DNA of 59,020 nucleotides from an uncultured Clostridium sp. (GTDB taxonomy: Bacteria > Bacillota > Clostridia > Peptostreptococcales > Peptostreptococcaceae), in the NCBI GenBank assembly GCA_945931665.1, contig CAMEPL010000006.1:1-59020 (forward strand). The letters are read 5' to 3'. Position numbers and translations under genes: made by a program. A model generated the notes under the pieces. The model was not told where the DNA came from. It was given only the letters and a program-made list of their open reading frames with translations, and did not search any database. Every line of letters starts with the position of its first letter. Within the stretch, counting starts at the first letter, position 1. Shown one piece after another: positions 28,470-38,553 of this stretch.

Positions 28470-31400
28470 ATGCCTAAAATAGATAGTATTAAGAAAACAT
28501 TAGTATTAGGGTCAGGACCAATAATAATCGGACAAGCAGCGGAATTTGACTACTCAGGAACACAAGCTTGTGAAGCTTTAAAAGAAGAAGGAGTAGAAGT
28601 TGTATTAATAAACTCAAATCCAGCTACAATAATGACGGACAAAGAAGTAGCTCATAAAATTTACATAGAACCACTTACATTAGAAGCGATAGAAAAAGTA
28701 ATAGAAAAAGAAAGACCAGACAGTTTACTTGCTGGTATGGGTGGTCAAACAGCACTAAACCTAGCAGTAGAATTATCAGATGCTGGTATATTAGATAAAT
28801 ACGGTGTAAAAGTAATCGGTACTTCAATAGAATCAATCAAAAAAGGTGAAGACAGAGACGAATTCAGAGAGATGATGAGAAGTATCAATCAACCAGTAAT
28901 CGAAAGTGATATCGTAACTAATTTAGAAGACGGTATCATATATGCTGAAAAAATAGGATACCCAGTTATAATAAGACCTGCTTATACACTAGGAGGAACT
29001 GGTGGAGGTATAGCTGAAAACAAAGAAGAATTAATAGAAATTCTTACTCATGGTTTACAACTTAGCCCAGTTACACAAGTTCTTATAGAAAAAAGTATAA
29101 AAGGTTGGAAAGAAATCGAATACGAAGTAATGAGAGACGGAAACGGAGATTGTATAACTGTTTGTAACATGGAAAATGTGGACCCAGTTGGTGTGCATAC
29201 AGGAGATAGTATAGTTGTAGCTCCATCTCAAACTTTAAGTGATAAAGAATACCAATTATTAAGAACTGCTTCAATTGAAATAATAAATGCAATCGAAGTA
29301 AAAGGTGGGTGTAACGTACAAATAGCATTACATCCTCACAGATTAGAATATGCAATCATAGAAATAAACCCAAGAGTTAGTAGATCTTCAGCATTAGCAT
29401 CAAAAGCAACCGGTTATCCAATAGCAAAAGTTGCAGCTAAAATAGCTTTAGGATATACATTAGACGAAATAGAAAATGCAGTAACTAAGAAAACAAAAGC
29501 TTGTTTCGAACCAACTCTTGACTATGTTGTTGTAAAAATACCAAAATGGCCATTTGATAAATTTAAACAAGCAAACAGAAGACTTGGAACAAAAATGATG
29601 GCTACTGGAGAGATAATGAGTATAGGAAGCAACTTCGAAGCTGCTTTATTAAAAGGGATAAGATCTTTAGAAATAGGAAAATACTCTTTAATACACAAAC
29701 CTTCTGAACAAAGAACAATAGAAGAATTAAAAGAAAGAGTAGTTATGCCAGATGACGAAAGATTATTCGACTTAGCTGAAATGATAAGAAGAGGCTACAG
29801 CATCGATATGATAGAAAAAATCACTGGTGTAGATAAATGGTTCTTATACAGAATAGATTGGATAGTTAAACAAGAAGAAAAATTAAAAACTATGAAAATA
29901 GAAGATATAAGCAAAGACTATCTAAAAACTCTTAAGAAAAAAGGATTCTCAGATAAAGGTATAGCTGACTTAATGAAAATAAGCCCAGAAAAAGTTTATG
30001 AATTAAGATCTCTATATAATATCCATGCAGCTTACAAAATGGTTGATACATGTGGTGGAGAATTCGATGCATTATCTCCATACTACTACTCAACTTACGA
30101 AGAATATGATGAAGTTGTAGTAAGTGATAAGAGAAAAATAGTTGTTTTAGGTTCTGGACCAATAAGAATAGGGCAAGGTATAGAATTCGACTACTGTTCA
30201 GTTCACTGTATAAAAGCCCTAAGAAAATTAGGAATAGAAACTATAATAGTAAACAACAACCCAGAAACAGTAAGTACAGACTTCGATACTTCTGATAAAT
30301 TATACTTCGAACCATTAACAGAAGAAGAAGTTTTAAATATAATAGAAAAAGAACAACCAGAAGGTGTAATCTTACAATTCGGAGGACAAACAGCTATAAA
30401 ATTAGCTAAATTCTTAGATGAAAAGAATATACCTATATTAGGAACTGACTTCAATGATATAGATGCAGCAGAAGACAGAGAAAAATTTGATGAATTACTA
30501 GAAAAATTAAATATAAATAGACCAAAAGGTATAGCTGTATGGTCTACTGAAGAAGGTATAAAACATGCCAGCGAAATAGGATATCCAGTTTTAGTTAGAC
30601 CTTCTTACGTACTTGGTGGTCAAGGTATGGAAATAACTTATAATGAAGCTAAATTAAAAGCTTACCTTGATAGCGCATTTGAAAGAGATAGCAAAAACCC
30701 AGTACTTATAGATAAATATCTAGTTGGTAGAGAAATAGAAGTAGATGCTATATGCGATAAAGAAGATGTATTAATACCAGGAATCATGGAACATTTAGAA
30801 AGAGCAGGGGTTCACTCTGGAGACTCTATAACAATGTATCCAAGCCAAAATATATCTGATGATATAAAAGAAAAAATATTAGACTACACTAAGAAAATAG
30901 CATTAGAACTTAATGTTTTAGGTATGGTTAATATACAATTTATCGAATTTAAAGGTGAACTATATATCATAGAAGTTAACCCAAGAGCAAGTAGAACAGT
31001 ACCATATATAAGTAAAGTTAGTGGTGTGCCAATAGTAGATTTAGCTACAAAATGTATGTTAGGTGCAAAATTAAAAGATCTTGGATATGGAACAGGAATC
31101 TACAAAACTCCAGACTTAATAGCAGTAAAAGTACCTGTATTCTCAATGTCAAAACTTGCTAGAGTTGACGTAAGTCTTGGACCAGAAATGAAATCAACTG
31201 GTGAAGTTTTAGGTGTTGGTGAAACATTAGAAGAAGCATTATACAAAGGATTTACAGCAGCAGGTAAGAAAATGTCTAATGATAGAGGCGTAGTACTTGC
31301 AACAGTAAATGACCAAGATAAAGAAGAATTCTTAGAAATAGCAAAAGATATGAAACGTGTTGGATATACTTTCATGGCAACAGAAGGAACAGCATCACTT

Positions 31401-31676
31401 CTAAAAGCTAATGGAATAGATTCAATAGTAGTTAATAAAATAGGAGAAGTTAGACCAAACATACTTGATGTTATAACTAACAACCAAGTTGATATGGTTA
31501 TAAACACTCCAACAAAAGGTAACGATGCAACTAGAGATGGATTTAGAATAAGAAGATTAGCGACTGAATATTCTATAGATGTTATGACTTCTCTAGATAC
31601 ACTAAAAGCATTAGTAAAAGTAAATCAAAAACATATTGATAAAGATCAATTAAAAGTATATAACTTAGCTGATTAA
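28470..31676 (+). CDS. carB: Carbamoyl-phosphate synthase large subunit
   Basis: Duplicated ATP-grasp halves: [24 protein letters not shown] and [26 protein letters not shown] domain at the C-terminus. Confidence 0.98.
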   Translation: MPKIDSIKKTLVLGSGPIIIGQAAEFDYSGTQACEALKEEGVEVVLINSNPATIMTDKEVAHKIYIEPLTLEAIEKVIEKERPDSLLAGMGGQTALNLAVELSDAGILDKYGVKVIGTSIESIKKGEDRDEFREMMRSINQPVIESDIVTNLEDGIIYAEKIGYPVIIRPAYTLGGTGGGIAENKEELIEILTHGLQLSPVTQVLIEKSIKGWKEIEYEVMRDGNGDCITVCNMENVDPVGVHTGDSIVVAPSQTLSDKEYQLLRTASIEIINAIEVKGGCNVQIALHPHRLEYAIIEINPRVSRSSALASKATGYPIAKVAAKIALGYTLDEIENAVTKKTKACFEPTLDYVVVKIPKWPFDKFKQANRRLGTKMMATGEIMSIGSNFEAALLKGIRSLEIGKYSLIHKPSEQRTIEELKERVVMPDDERLFDLAEMIRRGYSIDMIEKITGVDKWFLYRIDWIVKQEEKLKTMKIEDISKDYLKTLKKKGFSDKGIADLMKISPEKVYELRSLYNIHAAYKMVDTCGGEFDALSPYYYSTYEEYDEVVVSDKRKIVVLGSGPIRIGQGIEFDYCSVHCIKALRKLGIETIIVNNNPETVSTDFDTSDKLYFEPLTEEEVLNIIEKEQPEGVILQFGGQTAIKLAKFLDEKNIPILGTDFNDIDAAEDREKFDELLEKLNINRPKGIAVWSTEEGIKHASEIGYPVLVRPSYVLGGQGMEITYNEAKLKAYLDSAFERDSKNPVLIDKYLVGREIEVDAICDKEDVLIPGIMEHLERAGVHSGDSITMYPSQNISDDIKEKILDYTKKIALELNVLGMVNIQFIEFKGELYIIEVNPRASRTVPYISKVSGVPIVDLATKCMLGAKLKDLGYGTGIYKTPDLIAVKVPVFSMSKLARVDVSLGPEMKSTGEVLGVGETLEEALYKGFTAAGKKMSNDRGVVLATVNDQDKEEFLEIAKDMKRVGYTFMATEGTASLLKANGIDSIVVNKIGEVRPNILDVITNNQVDMVINTPTKGNDATRDGFRIRRLATEYSIDVMTSLDTLKALVKVNQKHIDKDQLKVYNLAD

Positions 31677-31693
31677 TTAAATATAATTAGATA

Positions 31694-31740
31694 AAAAAGT
31701 TGCTGCAAATAGGTATTAAACTACTTTGCAGCAACTTTTT
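31694..31740 (+). terminator. Terminator after carB
   Basis: AAAAAGTTGCTGCAAA / TTTGCAGCAACTTTTTTT. Confidence 0.9.
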
Positions 31741-31885
31741 TTATTACAAAAAATATAGAAGAGAAATCATAATCAAGGAAAGTAAATAAATTATCTCTTC
31801 TATAGGAAGTTATTATGGATATATTATTATAGTCTAGTTTTAATCTATATATGGTTTTAAACTAAACATGTTGAACTCTGAATTA

Positions 31886-32143
31886 TTAAGGCATTTCTTT
31901 TATTTCTATAAGTGAATTTTTAGGAAGTAAATAAGTTATTAATTTATCATAATTTACATTTTCAAAAGATCCTATATATTCAGGGACTATGGTTATTGTA
32001 TTGTCTGTAGCTTCTAGTATTTCACCGAATATTGGTTCCATGCTAAGGTAAGTTTTTACTCTAACATATTTTTTTAATAAATTATTTATTTCTTCAAGAT
32101 TCTTACAGTTTATAGTTTTATAATTTTCAGTGTTATTTAACAT
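31886..32143 (-). CDS. Small uncharacterised protein, possibly an LSm/SH3-like small beta barrel
   Basis: AAGGAG 8 nt before ATG 32143; pattern YVRVKTYLSMEPIFGEILEATDNTITIVPE...PKNSLIEI resembles an Sm-like layout by eye. Confidence 0.6.
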   Translation of the reverse strand: MLNNTENYKTINCKNLEEINNLLKKYVRVKTYLSMEPIFGEILEATDNTITIVPEYIGSFENVNYDKLITYLLPKNSLIEIKEMP

Positions 32144-32164
32144 AAAAACCACTCCTTTTTAATA

Positions 32165-32235
32165 AATAAGAATATTCTGAAAGCTACCGGTACAGGACCT
32201 TTTTCCTCGATTTATGATAAACCTTTGTATAATAT
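32165..32235 (-). promoter_or_regulatory. Candidate 5' leader element of the small beta-barrel gene
   Basis: GC-rich patch TCGAGGAAAAAGGTCCTGTACCGGTAGC with inverted repeats GGTTTATCATAAATC, TACCGGTA and AGAATATTCT in AT-rich surroundings. Confidence 0.3.
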
Positions 32236-32489
32236 TTAATTAACTATCTAACTATTTTTATATTGTAATAATACTACATCAAGTATACACGACACAATAT
32301 TATAAAAAAATTAATATAATAAAATAAAAATATTTATGTTTAACTTATTTTATTTTAAAAATAAATAAAATAAGTTAAAAAAATATAGTTTTAAAAAGTT
32401 AAAAAAATAACTTTGGGAAAACGATTTTTAGGAAAGCGTATAATAATATAGTTTAATTGTTAAATAAGCAACAAAGAATTGAAATAAAA

Positions 32490-32516
32490 AAGAGAAACAA
32501 ATATATTTGTTTCTCA
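32490..32516 (-). terminator. Terminator of the DUF3298-like gene
   Basis: GAGAAACAAATATATTTGTTTCTC perfect palindrome followed by T-run on the minus strand. Confidence 0.85.
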
Positions 32517-32525
32517 AATCTATAA

Positions 32526-33254
32526 TTATCTTCTTCTTCTTTTTCTAAGAACATTTTCTGGATTACAATAAAATCTAGGATTTATATAATCGCTAAATTG
32601 TTCAAATGGAACTAAGAATTTTGGAACCCCAGCTGATTCTTTTGCTATTTCATCAACCTCGAAATATAAAACAATACCTTTATCTGTTATGTAAAAGGCT
32701 TGTGAATCAGGAATGTCTACAACTGTATTTTCATAAAATAGTTCTGGAGTTTTAGCTATTTCATCATTTACAAATTGTGATAACAATGAAAGATAATCTA
32801 CACCTTCATTAAATAAGTCTTTTAAAGTAAGTTTGTTTCCATTAAGCAAATCTATATTAAAGTTATAAACATCTTCGTATAGAGGCCCATAATTATCACT
32901 AATGGAGTTTAAATTTAATACAAAACTTAAGATATGATTTTTACTAAATGTAATATCATAAGAAGTACTTACTTGATAAATTCTCTTAGGAAGGGCATTT
33001 TGTTCTGCTGTTTTGTTATATTGAGCCATTTCCTCATAAAGACTATCTCTAAAAGTATTTATATTAGAATAAACAGTTTTATTTAAATTATCTAAGATTT
33101 GTTTGTCTACTTGAAAATACGAGTTTTTTACATTGTAGAAAACAGGATAAGCCAAATCATAATAGAAAAATTCTTCTCTACCAAAAATCTCATTATATTG
33201 AACATATAGTAGATTATAAATACATCTTGTGAAATTTGGATTTATTTGATTCAT
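32526..33254 (-). CDS. DUF3298/RsiV-C-terminal-like protein without a membrane anchor
   Basis: LSFVLNLNSISDNYGPLYEDVYNFNIDLLNGNKLTLKDLF and FYITDKGIVLYFEVDEIA motifs; ends in KRRRR. Confidence 0.65.
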   Translation of the reverse strand: MNQINPNFTRCIYNLLYVQYNEIFGREEFFYYDLAYPVFYNVKNSYFQVDKQILDNLNKTVYSNINTFRDSLYEEMAQYNKTAEQNALPKRIYQVSTSYDITFSKNHILSFVLNLNSISDNYGPLYEDVYNFNIDLLNGNKLTLKDLFNEGVDYLSLLSQFVNDEIAKTPELFYENTVVDIPDSQAFYITDKGIVLYFEVDEIAKESAGVPKFLVPFEQFSDYINPRFYCNPENVLRKRRRR

Positions 33255-33500
33255 TATAATCTGTTGCACAAAAATCTATTTTAGATTGACTGCAACAATT
33301 CACCTCCTAATTAAATAAACTACTAATATTTATGATTATTAAAAAAAAAAAAGAACATTTTAATTTGGGGGCATTATGAATTTATATAAAAGCTGATAGA
33401 AATAGCAAATAAAGTATATAAACTGGTGAAAATACCTAAAATAAAGCTAGTTAATATGATATAATACATAAGATTAGTAAGAATTATAGGAGGTAATAAC

Positions 33501-34376
33501 GTGTTATTATTAGCGGATCAATGGAAAGATTATGAACTTATAGACATGGGAAATGGAGAAAAACTAGAGAGATGGGGAAACTATGTACTTAGAAGACCGG
33601 ATCCTCAAGTAGTTTGGCCAATGGAAGCTGAATGGTCTCTATGGAAGAATCCTCATGGACATTACCACAGAAGTAATAAAGGTGGTGGACAATGGGAGCA
33701 TAAAAAGAAATACCCAGAGCAATGGACTATAAGTTATAAAAACTTAAAATTCCACATAAAACCAACTGGATTTAAACATACTGGATTATTCCCAGAACAA
33801 GCGGCAAACTGGGAGTGGTCAATGGACAAAATAAGAAATGCAAAAAGACCGATAAAAGTATTAAACTTATTTGCTTATACTGGTGGAGCAACTGTTGCTT
33901 GTGCTGCGGCTGGAGCAGCAGAAGTATGTCACGTAGATGCTTCTAAAGGTATGACTACTCAAGCAAAAGAAAATATAAAATTATCAGGGTTAGAAGATAG
34001 AAAAGTAAGATTTATAGTAGACGATGTTGTAAAATTCGTTGAAAGAGAAATAAGAAGAGGAAACAAATATGATGCCATAATAATGGACCCACCTTCATAC
34101 GGAAGAGGACCAAAAGGTGAAGTATGGCAAATAGAAGAAAAACTATTTGACTTTGTTAACTTATGTATGAAAGTATTATCAGACAAACCATTATTCTTCT
34201 TAATAAACTCATATACAACAGGGTTCTCACCAATAGTATTAGAAAATGTACTTCAAACTACTATAGGTAAGAAAGTAAAAGGTGGAAAAATATACGGAGG
34301 AGAATTAGGAATACCAGCTTCAAGAGACGGAAAAATTCTTCCATGCGGTATATTTGGTAGATGGGAGTCTAAATAA
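33501..34376 (+). CDS. Class I SAM-dependent methyltransferase (RlmI/RlmK-like rRNA methyltransferase family)
   Basis: VLNLFAYTGGATVACAAAGA.EVCHVDASKG, DAIIMDPPSYGRG motifs. Confidence 0.88.
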   Translation: MLLLADQWKDYELIDMGNGEKLERWGNYVLRRPDPQVVWPMEAEWSLWKNPHGHYHRSNKGGGQWEHKKKYPEQWTISYKNLKFHIKPTGFKHTGLFPEQAANWEWSMDKIRNAKRPIKVLNLFAYTGGATVACAAAGAAEVCHVDASKGMTTQAKENIKLSGLEDRKVRFIVDDVVKFVEREIRRGNKYDAIIMDPPSYGRGPKGEVWQIEEKLFDFVNLCMKVLSDKPLFFLINSYTTGFSPIVLENVLQTTIGKKVKGGKIYGGELGIPASRDGKILPCGIFGRWESK

Positions 34377-35041
34377 TGCTTAACGTAATATTTGAAGATA
34401 ATCATTTATTAGTAGTTGAAAAGCCTGTAAATATATTATCTCAAGGTGATAACACCAATGATGATGATATGGTAAATTTACTAAAAAAATATTTGAAAGA
34501 AAAATACAACAAACCAGGTAATGTTTTTGTTGGACTTGTTCATAGATTAGATAGACCTGTTGGAGGAATAATGGTATTTGCCAAAACTTCAAAAGCTGCA
34601 TCTAGATTATCTGAGCAGGTTAGAAACAAGACGTTTAAGAAGACTTATAAAGCTGTTATTCACGGCAATATGAAAAAGAAAGAGGACAACTTAAGCGACT
34701 ATCTATACAAAGACAAAAAGACAAACATGGTAAGTGTAGTAAATAAAAATCATAAAGATGCTAAGGATGCTAAATTAAGCTACAAAACGTTAGCATCAAA
34801 TAATGGTTTTAGTCTTGTAGAAATTGATTTACAAACAGGTAGACCACACCAAATTAGAGTTCAATTTTCAAGCAGAAATCATCCACTTTATGGTGATCAA
34901 AGATACGGAAAGAACGTAAATAAAAAAGGGCAACAAATAGCATTGTGGTCGTATAAAATAGAAATAGAACATCCAACTAAAAAAGAGAAAATGGAATTTG
35001 TTTGTGAACCACCGAATAAATATCCATGGAATATGTTTTAG
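34376..35041 (+). CDS. RluA family pseudouridine synthase
   Basis: VHRLDRPVGGIMVFAKTSKAA and LQTGRPHQIRVQF motifs; TAATG overlap with the upstream gene. Confidence 0.93.
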   Translation: MLNVIFEDNHLLVVEKPVNILSQGDNTNDDDMVNLLKKYLKEKYNKPGNVFVGLVHRLDRPVGGIMVFAKTSKAASRLSEQVRNKTFKKTYKAVIHGNMKKKEDNLSDYLYKDKKTNMVSVVNKNHKDAKDAKLSYKTLASNNGFSLVEIDLQTGRPHQIRVQFSSRNHPLYGDQRYGKNVNKKGQQIALWSYKIEIEHPTKKEKMEFVCEPPNKYPWNMF

Positions 35042-35059
35042 TATTTTTAAGGAGAAAAA

Positions 35060-35764
35060 ATGGAGAGATATGTAGGTTTTTATATTGAAGAGCCAGTAGG
35101 AAACAACGTATTTTCTTATGACGAAAGAACGAATAAGAAAATATTTGTACCTAAACTAATAGAAGGAACTTTAGATGATGTATCTTTAGGTGAAAATATA
35201 GTTTTCAACGAAATTGATGAAGATACAGAAATAAAAGCAATAGGACTTAAAAATTTAGTTCAATACGAAGTAGATGGAAAAGTCGTCTATATATTTGACA
35301 ACCATAACCATGCCTTTTATTTCTGGATGAAGAGTTTACAACAAGGATTATTTAATAAAGGTTGTAGATTAGTTCATGTAGATCAACATAAAGACATGAG
35401 AAAGCCCGAAGATTATACAGTAGACTTAGAAGATTTAGACGATGTTTTTAGATATACTAACAAAGTTTTAAATGTGGGGAATTTTATACAGCCTGCACTT
35501 AAAAAGGGTGTATTCTGTGATGTGGATATAATAGATAGCTCTTATGGATTTGATTTAAAAGTAGAAGGAGAATATGTTTTAGATATAGATTTAGATATAT
35601 TCTCTAAAGATATGGACTATATTCCATATGACTTCAGATTAAATAAAATTAAAGAGTTAATAAAGGGTGCAAAAGTGATTACAATCGCTTCAAGCCCATA
35701 CTTTATAGACCAAGAGTATGCCATAAAGGTATTAAAAGAATTGTTTAATTATGATATAATATAG
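35060..35764 (+). CDS. UPF0489-like protein (arginase-like fold suspected)
   Basis: DNHNHAFYFWMKSL, LVHVDQHKDMRKP, YVLDIDLDIFSKDMDYI motifs. Confidence 0.75.
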   Translation: MERYVGFYIEEPVGNNVFSYDERTNKKIFVPKLIEGTLDDVSLGENIVFNEIDEDTEIKAIGLKNLVQYEVDGKVVYIFDNHNHAFYFWMKSLQQGLFNKGCRLVHVDQHKDMRKPEDYTVDLEDLDDVFRYTNKVLNVGNFIQPALKKGVFCDVDIIDSSYGFDLKVEGEYVLDIDLDIFSKDMDYIPYDFRLNKIKELIKGAKVITIASSPYFIDQEYAIKVLKELFNYDII

Positions 35765-35819
35765 AATTGTTAATAATAAGGAAAAACTTATAATAAATAT
35801 TAATTAGGAGGAACTTATA

Positions 35820-36317
35820 ATGAGTTTATATGCAGAGTGGAGAAATCTTTGTGATAACCACGCAAACAATGATGAAGAAATAAAATTCTGGGAAAATTAC
35901 TTAAAATCAGAAGCAGGAATATACAATGAAATATTAAACAACAAAACTGATGTTGTTGAAGGTACAGTTGCTGAATTAGCAGCTAAATACGGTGTATCTA
36001 ACGAATTATTCATGGGATTCTTAGATGGAATAAGCGAAAGTGTTAAAGAAGAGTTAGATTTAGAAGCTATAGAAGCTGATACTAACGTTTCTATAAAAAT
36101 AGACTGGGAAAAATTATACTACAATATGTTAGGTGCTGAAGCTCACTGGTTATATGAATTAGAAGGATGGAATGGAATATTATCTCCTGAAACTAGAAAA
36201 GCTATAACTAAAGATTACAACAGATCTAGAATAGTAGTTAAAGAAGATAAAGTTGGAAGAAACGATCCATGTCCATGTGGAAGCGGTAAAAAATACAAAA
36301 AATGTTGTGGAAAATAA
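35820..36317 (+). CDS. SEC-C metal-binding motif protein
   Basis: C-terminal [21 protein letters not shown]. Confidence 0.9.
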   Translation: MSLYAEWRNLCDNHANNDEEIKFWENYLKSEAGIYNEILNNKTDVVEGTVAELAAKYGVSNELFMGFLDGISESVKEELDLEAIEADTNVSIKIDWEKLYYNMLGAEAHWLYELEGWNGILSPETRKAITKDYNRSRIVVKEDKVGRNDPCPCGSGKKYKKCCGK

Positions 36318-36336
36318 TATCGAAATAGATAAGAAG

Positions 36337-36390
36337 GCATTTGAAATACACATTAAAAGTGTATTTTCAAATGTCTTTTTTTGTTTCTAT
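36337..36390. terminator. Terminator between convergent genes
   Basis: CATTTGAAATACAC..GTGTATTTTCAAATG followed by TCTTTTTTT. Confidence 0.85.
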
Positions 36391-36393
36391 TTA

Positions 36394-36999
36394 TTAATCT
36401 TTTTGTACTGCTCTTTTTATGGCATCTATAATAAGACTTTCAAATATATTAATATCTACGTGCTCAACTTCGACAGGAACTTGAATTTTTTCATATAAAT
36501 CAAATACCATATCGTCAGTTATTTTAATTACACCTGTGTCCCCAATTATAGCATTTTCATACATACCAAATTGATTTAATCTATCATAATTATCTACGGC
36601 ATTGCTAAATTCGTTTAGTTCATCAAACTTTTCAACCCAACCAGAAGTCAAATATATATCTTTACCTTCGACATAAGATTCAACCACTTTATCACCTATA
36701 ATAGCCTCTAAACAATTTGCAGGTTTAATTGTTACGATATTATTGTATTTCTTTAAAAACTCGAAAAATCTATAGTGACATTTAGAACCATAAAGGACAA
36801 TCACTTTATCATATTCTAGCGTCAATTTATCTAAAGAATTTGTAACATCCTTTTCTAATTTATCTAAATTAGTATGTAATCCGAAATGTAGGTAAGTTAC
36901 TTCTATATTATCTTCAAATAATTGTTTAGCCTTTATATCTTTCAAAACTTTTTCTAGTTCAGGCTCAAAAACTGAACATGCTAAAATTCCTATTCTCAT
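36394..36999 (-). CDS. DUF1638-like protein
   Basis: LHTNLDKLEKDVTNSLDKL...DKVIVLYGSKCH...IKPANCLEAIIGDK pattern; tentative family recall. Confidence 0.55.
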   Translation of the reverse strand: MRIGILACSVFEPELEKVLKDIKAKQLFEDNIEVTYLHFGLHTNLDKLEKDVTNSLDKLTLEYDKVIVLYGSKCHYRFFEFLKKYNNIVTIKPANCLEAIIGDKVVESYVEGKDIYLTSGWVEKFDELNEFSNAVDNYDRLNQFGMYENAIIGDTGVIKITDDMVFDLYEKIQVPVEVEHVDINIFESLIIDAIKRAVQKD

Positions 37000-37147
37000 T
37001 ATTATCCCCCTATAAAATTAAATAAATTATATCTAAATTATATAATATTATCACTCTAAGTTAAATAATGTTAAAAAATATAACTTATGGAACAAAAATC
37101 GCTAAAAAACATAATATAAACTAAGTTGAAGTAATAGGGGGATTATT

Positions 37148-38008
37148 ATGAAAGTTGGAGATATAGTTGCTAGAAAATCTTACAACAAAGATATAGTTTT
37201 TAAGATTACTGATATTATTGATGAAGATGGTAAAAAAATAGCTATATTGAAGGGGGTTGCATTTAGAATAATAGCCGACGCAGAACTAAGTGACTTAGAA
37301 TTATTAAAACCTCCAGATATAAGAGATATTTTAATGGATAAAACAGTAGAAAGTATTTTATATAGAACTATAAAACATGCAAAAGAAAGAGACAAAAGAA
37401 ATATGAGGGGACTGCCAAAGGCTGCAAAACAGCCGTTACCAAATGTTTATGGACTACCAGGTAAGGTACTTCAAATTGATGGAGATAAAGAATATTTAAA
37501 AATATGTTTAGATGTATATTCTCAGTTAGGAATTCCTGCAGTTGGGGTTGCTATACCAGAAGCTAATCAATATAAAGAAGTTAAAAAACTATTAGAAAAA
37601 CATAAGCCAGATATTTTAGTTATAACTGGTCATGATGCATTGTATGTTAAAAATGGGGACTTAAAAAATATAAATAATTATAGAAACTCAAATAACTTTT
37701 TAAAAGCAGTCAAGGAAGCTAGAAAATGGCAACCAGATTTAGATACTTTGGTTATATTTGCTGGTGCATGCCAATCAAATTATGAGGCTTTAATGAAAGG
37801 TGGAGCGAATTATGCAAGTTCACCAGGAAGGATAATGATACATGCATTAGATCCTGTTTTTATTGTGGAAAAGATAGCTTGCTCAAGAATTGATGTAGTA
37901 GTTCCGATAGAAGAAATATTAGATCAAACAATAACTGGGGTAAAGGGAATTGGTGGCTTTGAAACAAGAGGAAAGTTTAGATGGGCGATGCCAAAACCTT
38001 TGTTGTAA
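37148..38008 (+). CDS. yabG: Sporulation-specific protease
   Basis: VYGLPGKVLQIDGDKEYL, DILVITGHDA, FAGACQSNYEALMKGGANYASSPGRIMIHALDPV motifs. Confidence 0.95.
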   Translation: MKVGDIVARKSYNKDIVFKITDIIDEDGKKIAILKGVAFRIIADAELSDLELLKPPDIRDILMDKTVESILYRTIKHAKERDKRNMRGLPKAAKQPLPNVYGLPGKVLQIDGDKEYLKICLDVYSQLGIPAVGVAIPEANQYKEVKKLLEKHKPDILVITGHDALYVKNGDLKNINNYRNSNNFLKAVKEARKWQPDLDTLVIFAGACQSNYEALMKGGANYASSPGRIMIHALDPVFIVEKIACSRIDVVVPIEEILDQTITGVKGIGGFETRGKFRWAMPKPLL

Positions 38009-38095
38009 GAAGATTTAATCTTATGAGTTTGAACCGTAGTGGCGACCTTTAATGTATAAATAAAAAAAATAATACTGTATTCTTATAAAATACTA

Positions 38096-38168
38096 TTGAC
38101 AACGACGTTAGAAATATATAAAATTATTAGTTTATACATTTGACAAAAATATAGTTTTATGATATTAT
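38096..38168 (+). promoter_or_regulatory. Two tandem sigma-A promoters upstream of veg
   Basis: TTGACA(38096)-17-TAAAAT(38119) and TTGACA(38140)-17-TATTAT(38163). Confidence 0.8.
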
Positions 38169-38201
38169 GTAAACATATAATAAAATGGAGAAGGTGATCT
38201 C

Positions 38202-38471
38202 GTGGCTACTGTTCAAACTTTGGATAAAATCCGAATTACCCTAAAACAACATTTAGGAAAGACGATAGTATTAAAAGCAAACAAAGGGAGAAAGCAGATT
38301 GTTACAAAAGTTGGAGTACTAGAAAATGTATATCCAAGTGTTTTTGTAGTAAAATTAGACGGAACATCAGATGGAAATCAAAGAGTATCTTATAGTTACT
38401 CGGATTTATTGACAGCAAATGTAAAATTACAAATTTGTAAAAATAAAGAGAATAAATTAAGCGCAAGTTAA
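38202..38471 (+). CDS. veg: Veg family protein
   Basis: LDKIRITLKQHLGKTIVLKANKGRKQIVTKVGVLENVYPSVFVVKLD; start GTG at 38202. Confidence 0.92.
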   Translation: MATVQTLDKIRITLKQHLGKTIVLKANKGRKQIVTKVGVLENVYPSVFVVKLDGTSDGNQRVSYSYSDLLTANVKLQICKNKENKLSAS

Positions 38472-38507
38472 AATTATACCTATTAAATAGGTGTAATTTT
38501 TTTTTGT
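38470..38507 (+). terminator. Terminator after veg
   Basis: ACCTATtaaATAGGT stem followed by TTTTTTTTT. Confidence 0.8.
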
Positions 38508-38553
38508 CTCCGTAAATATAATTTAATAGTTAGATTATATGGGAGGGATAGTC

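Noticed and set aside
36253-36498. Plus-strand ORF of 81 aa overlapping the SEC-C protein end
   Set aside because: Out-of-frame overlap with a well-supported CDS, runs through the terminator into the antisense of the next gene.
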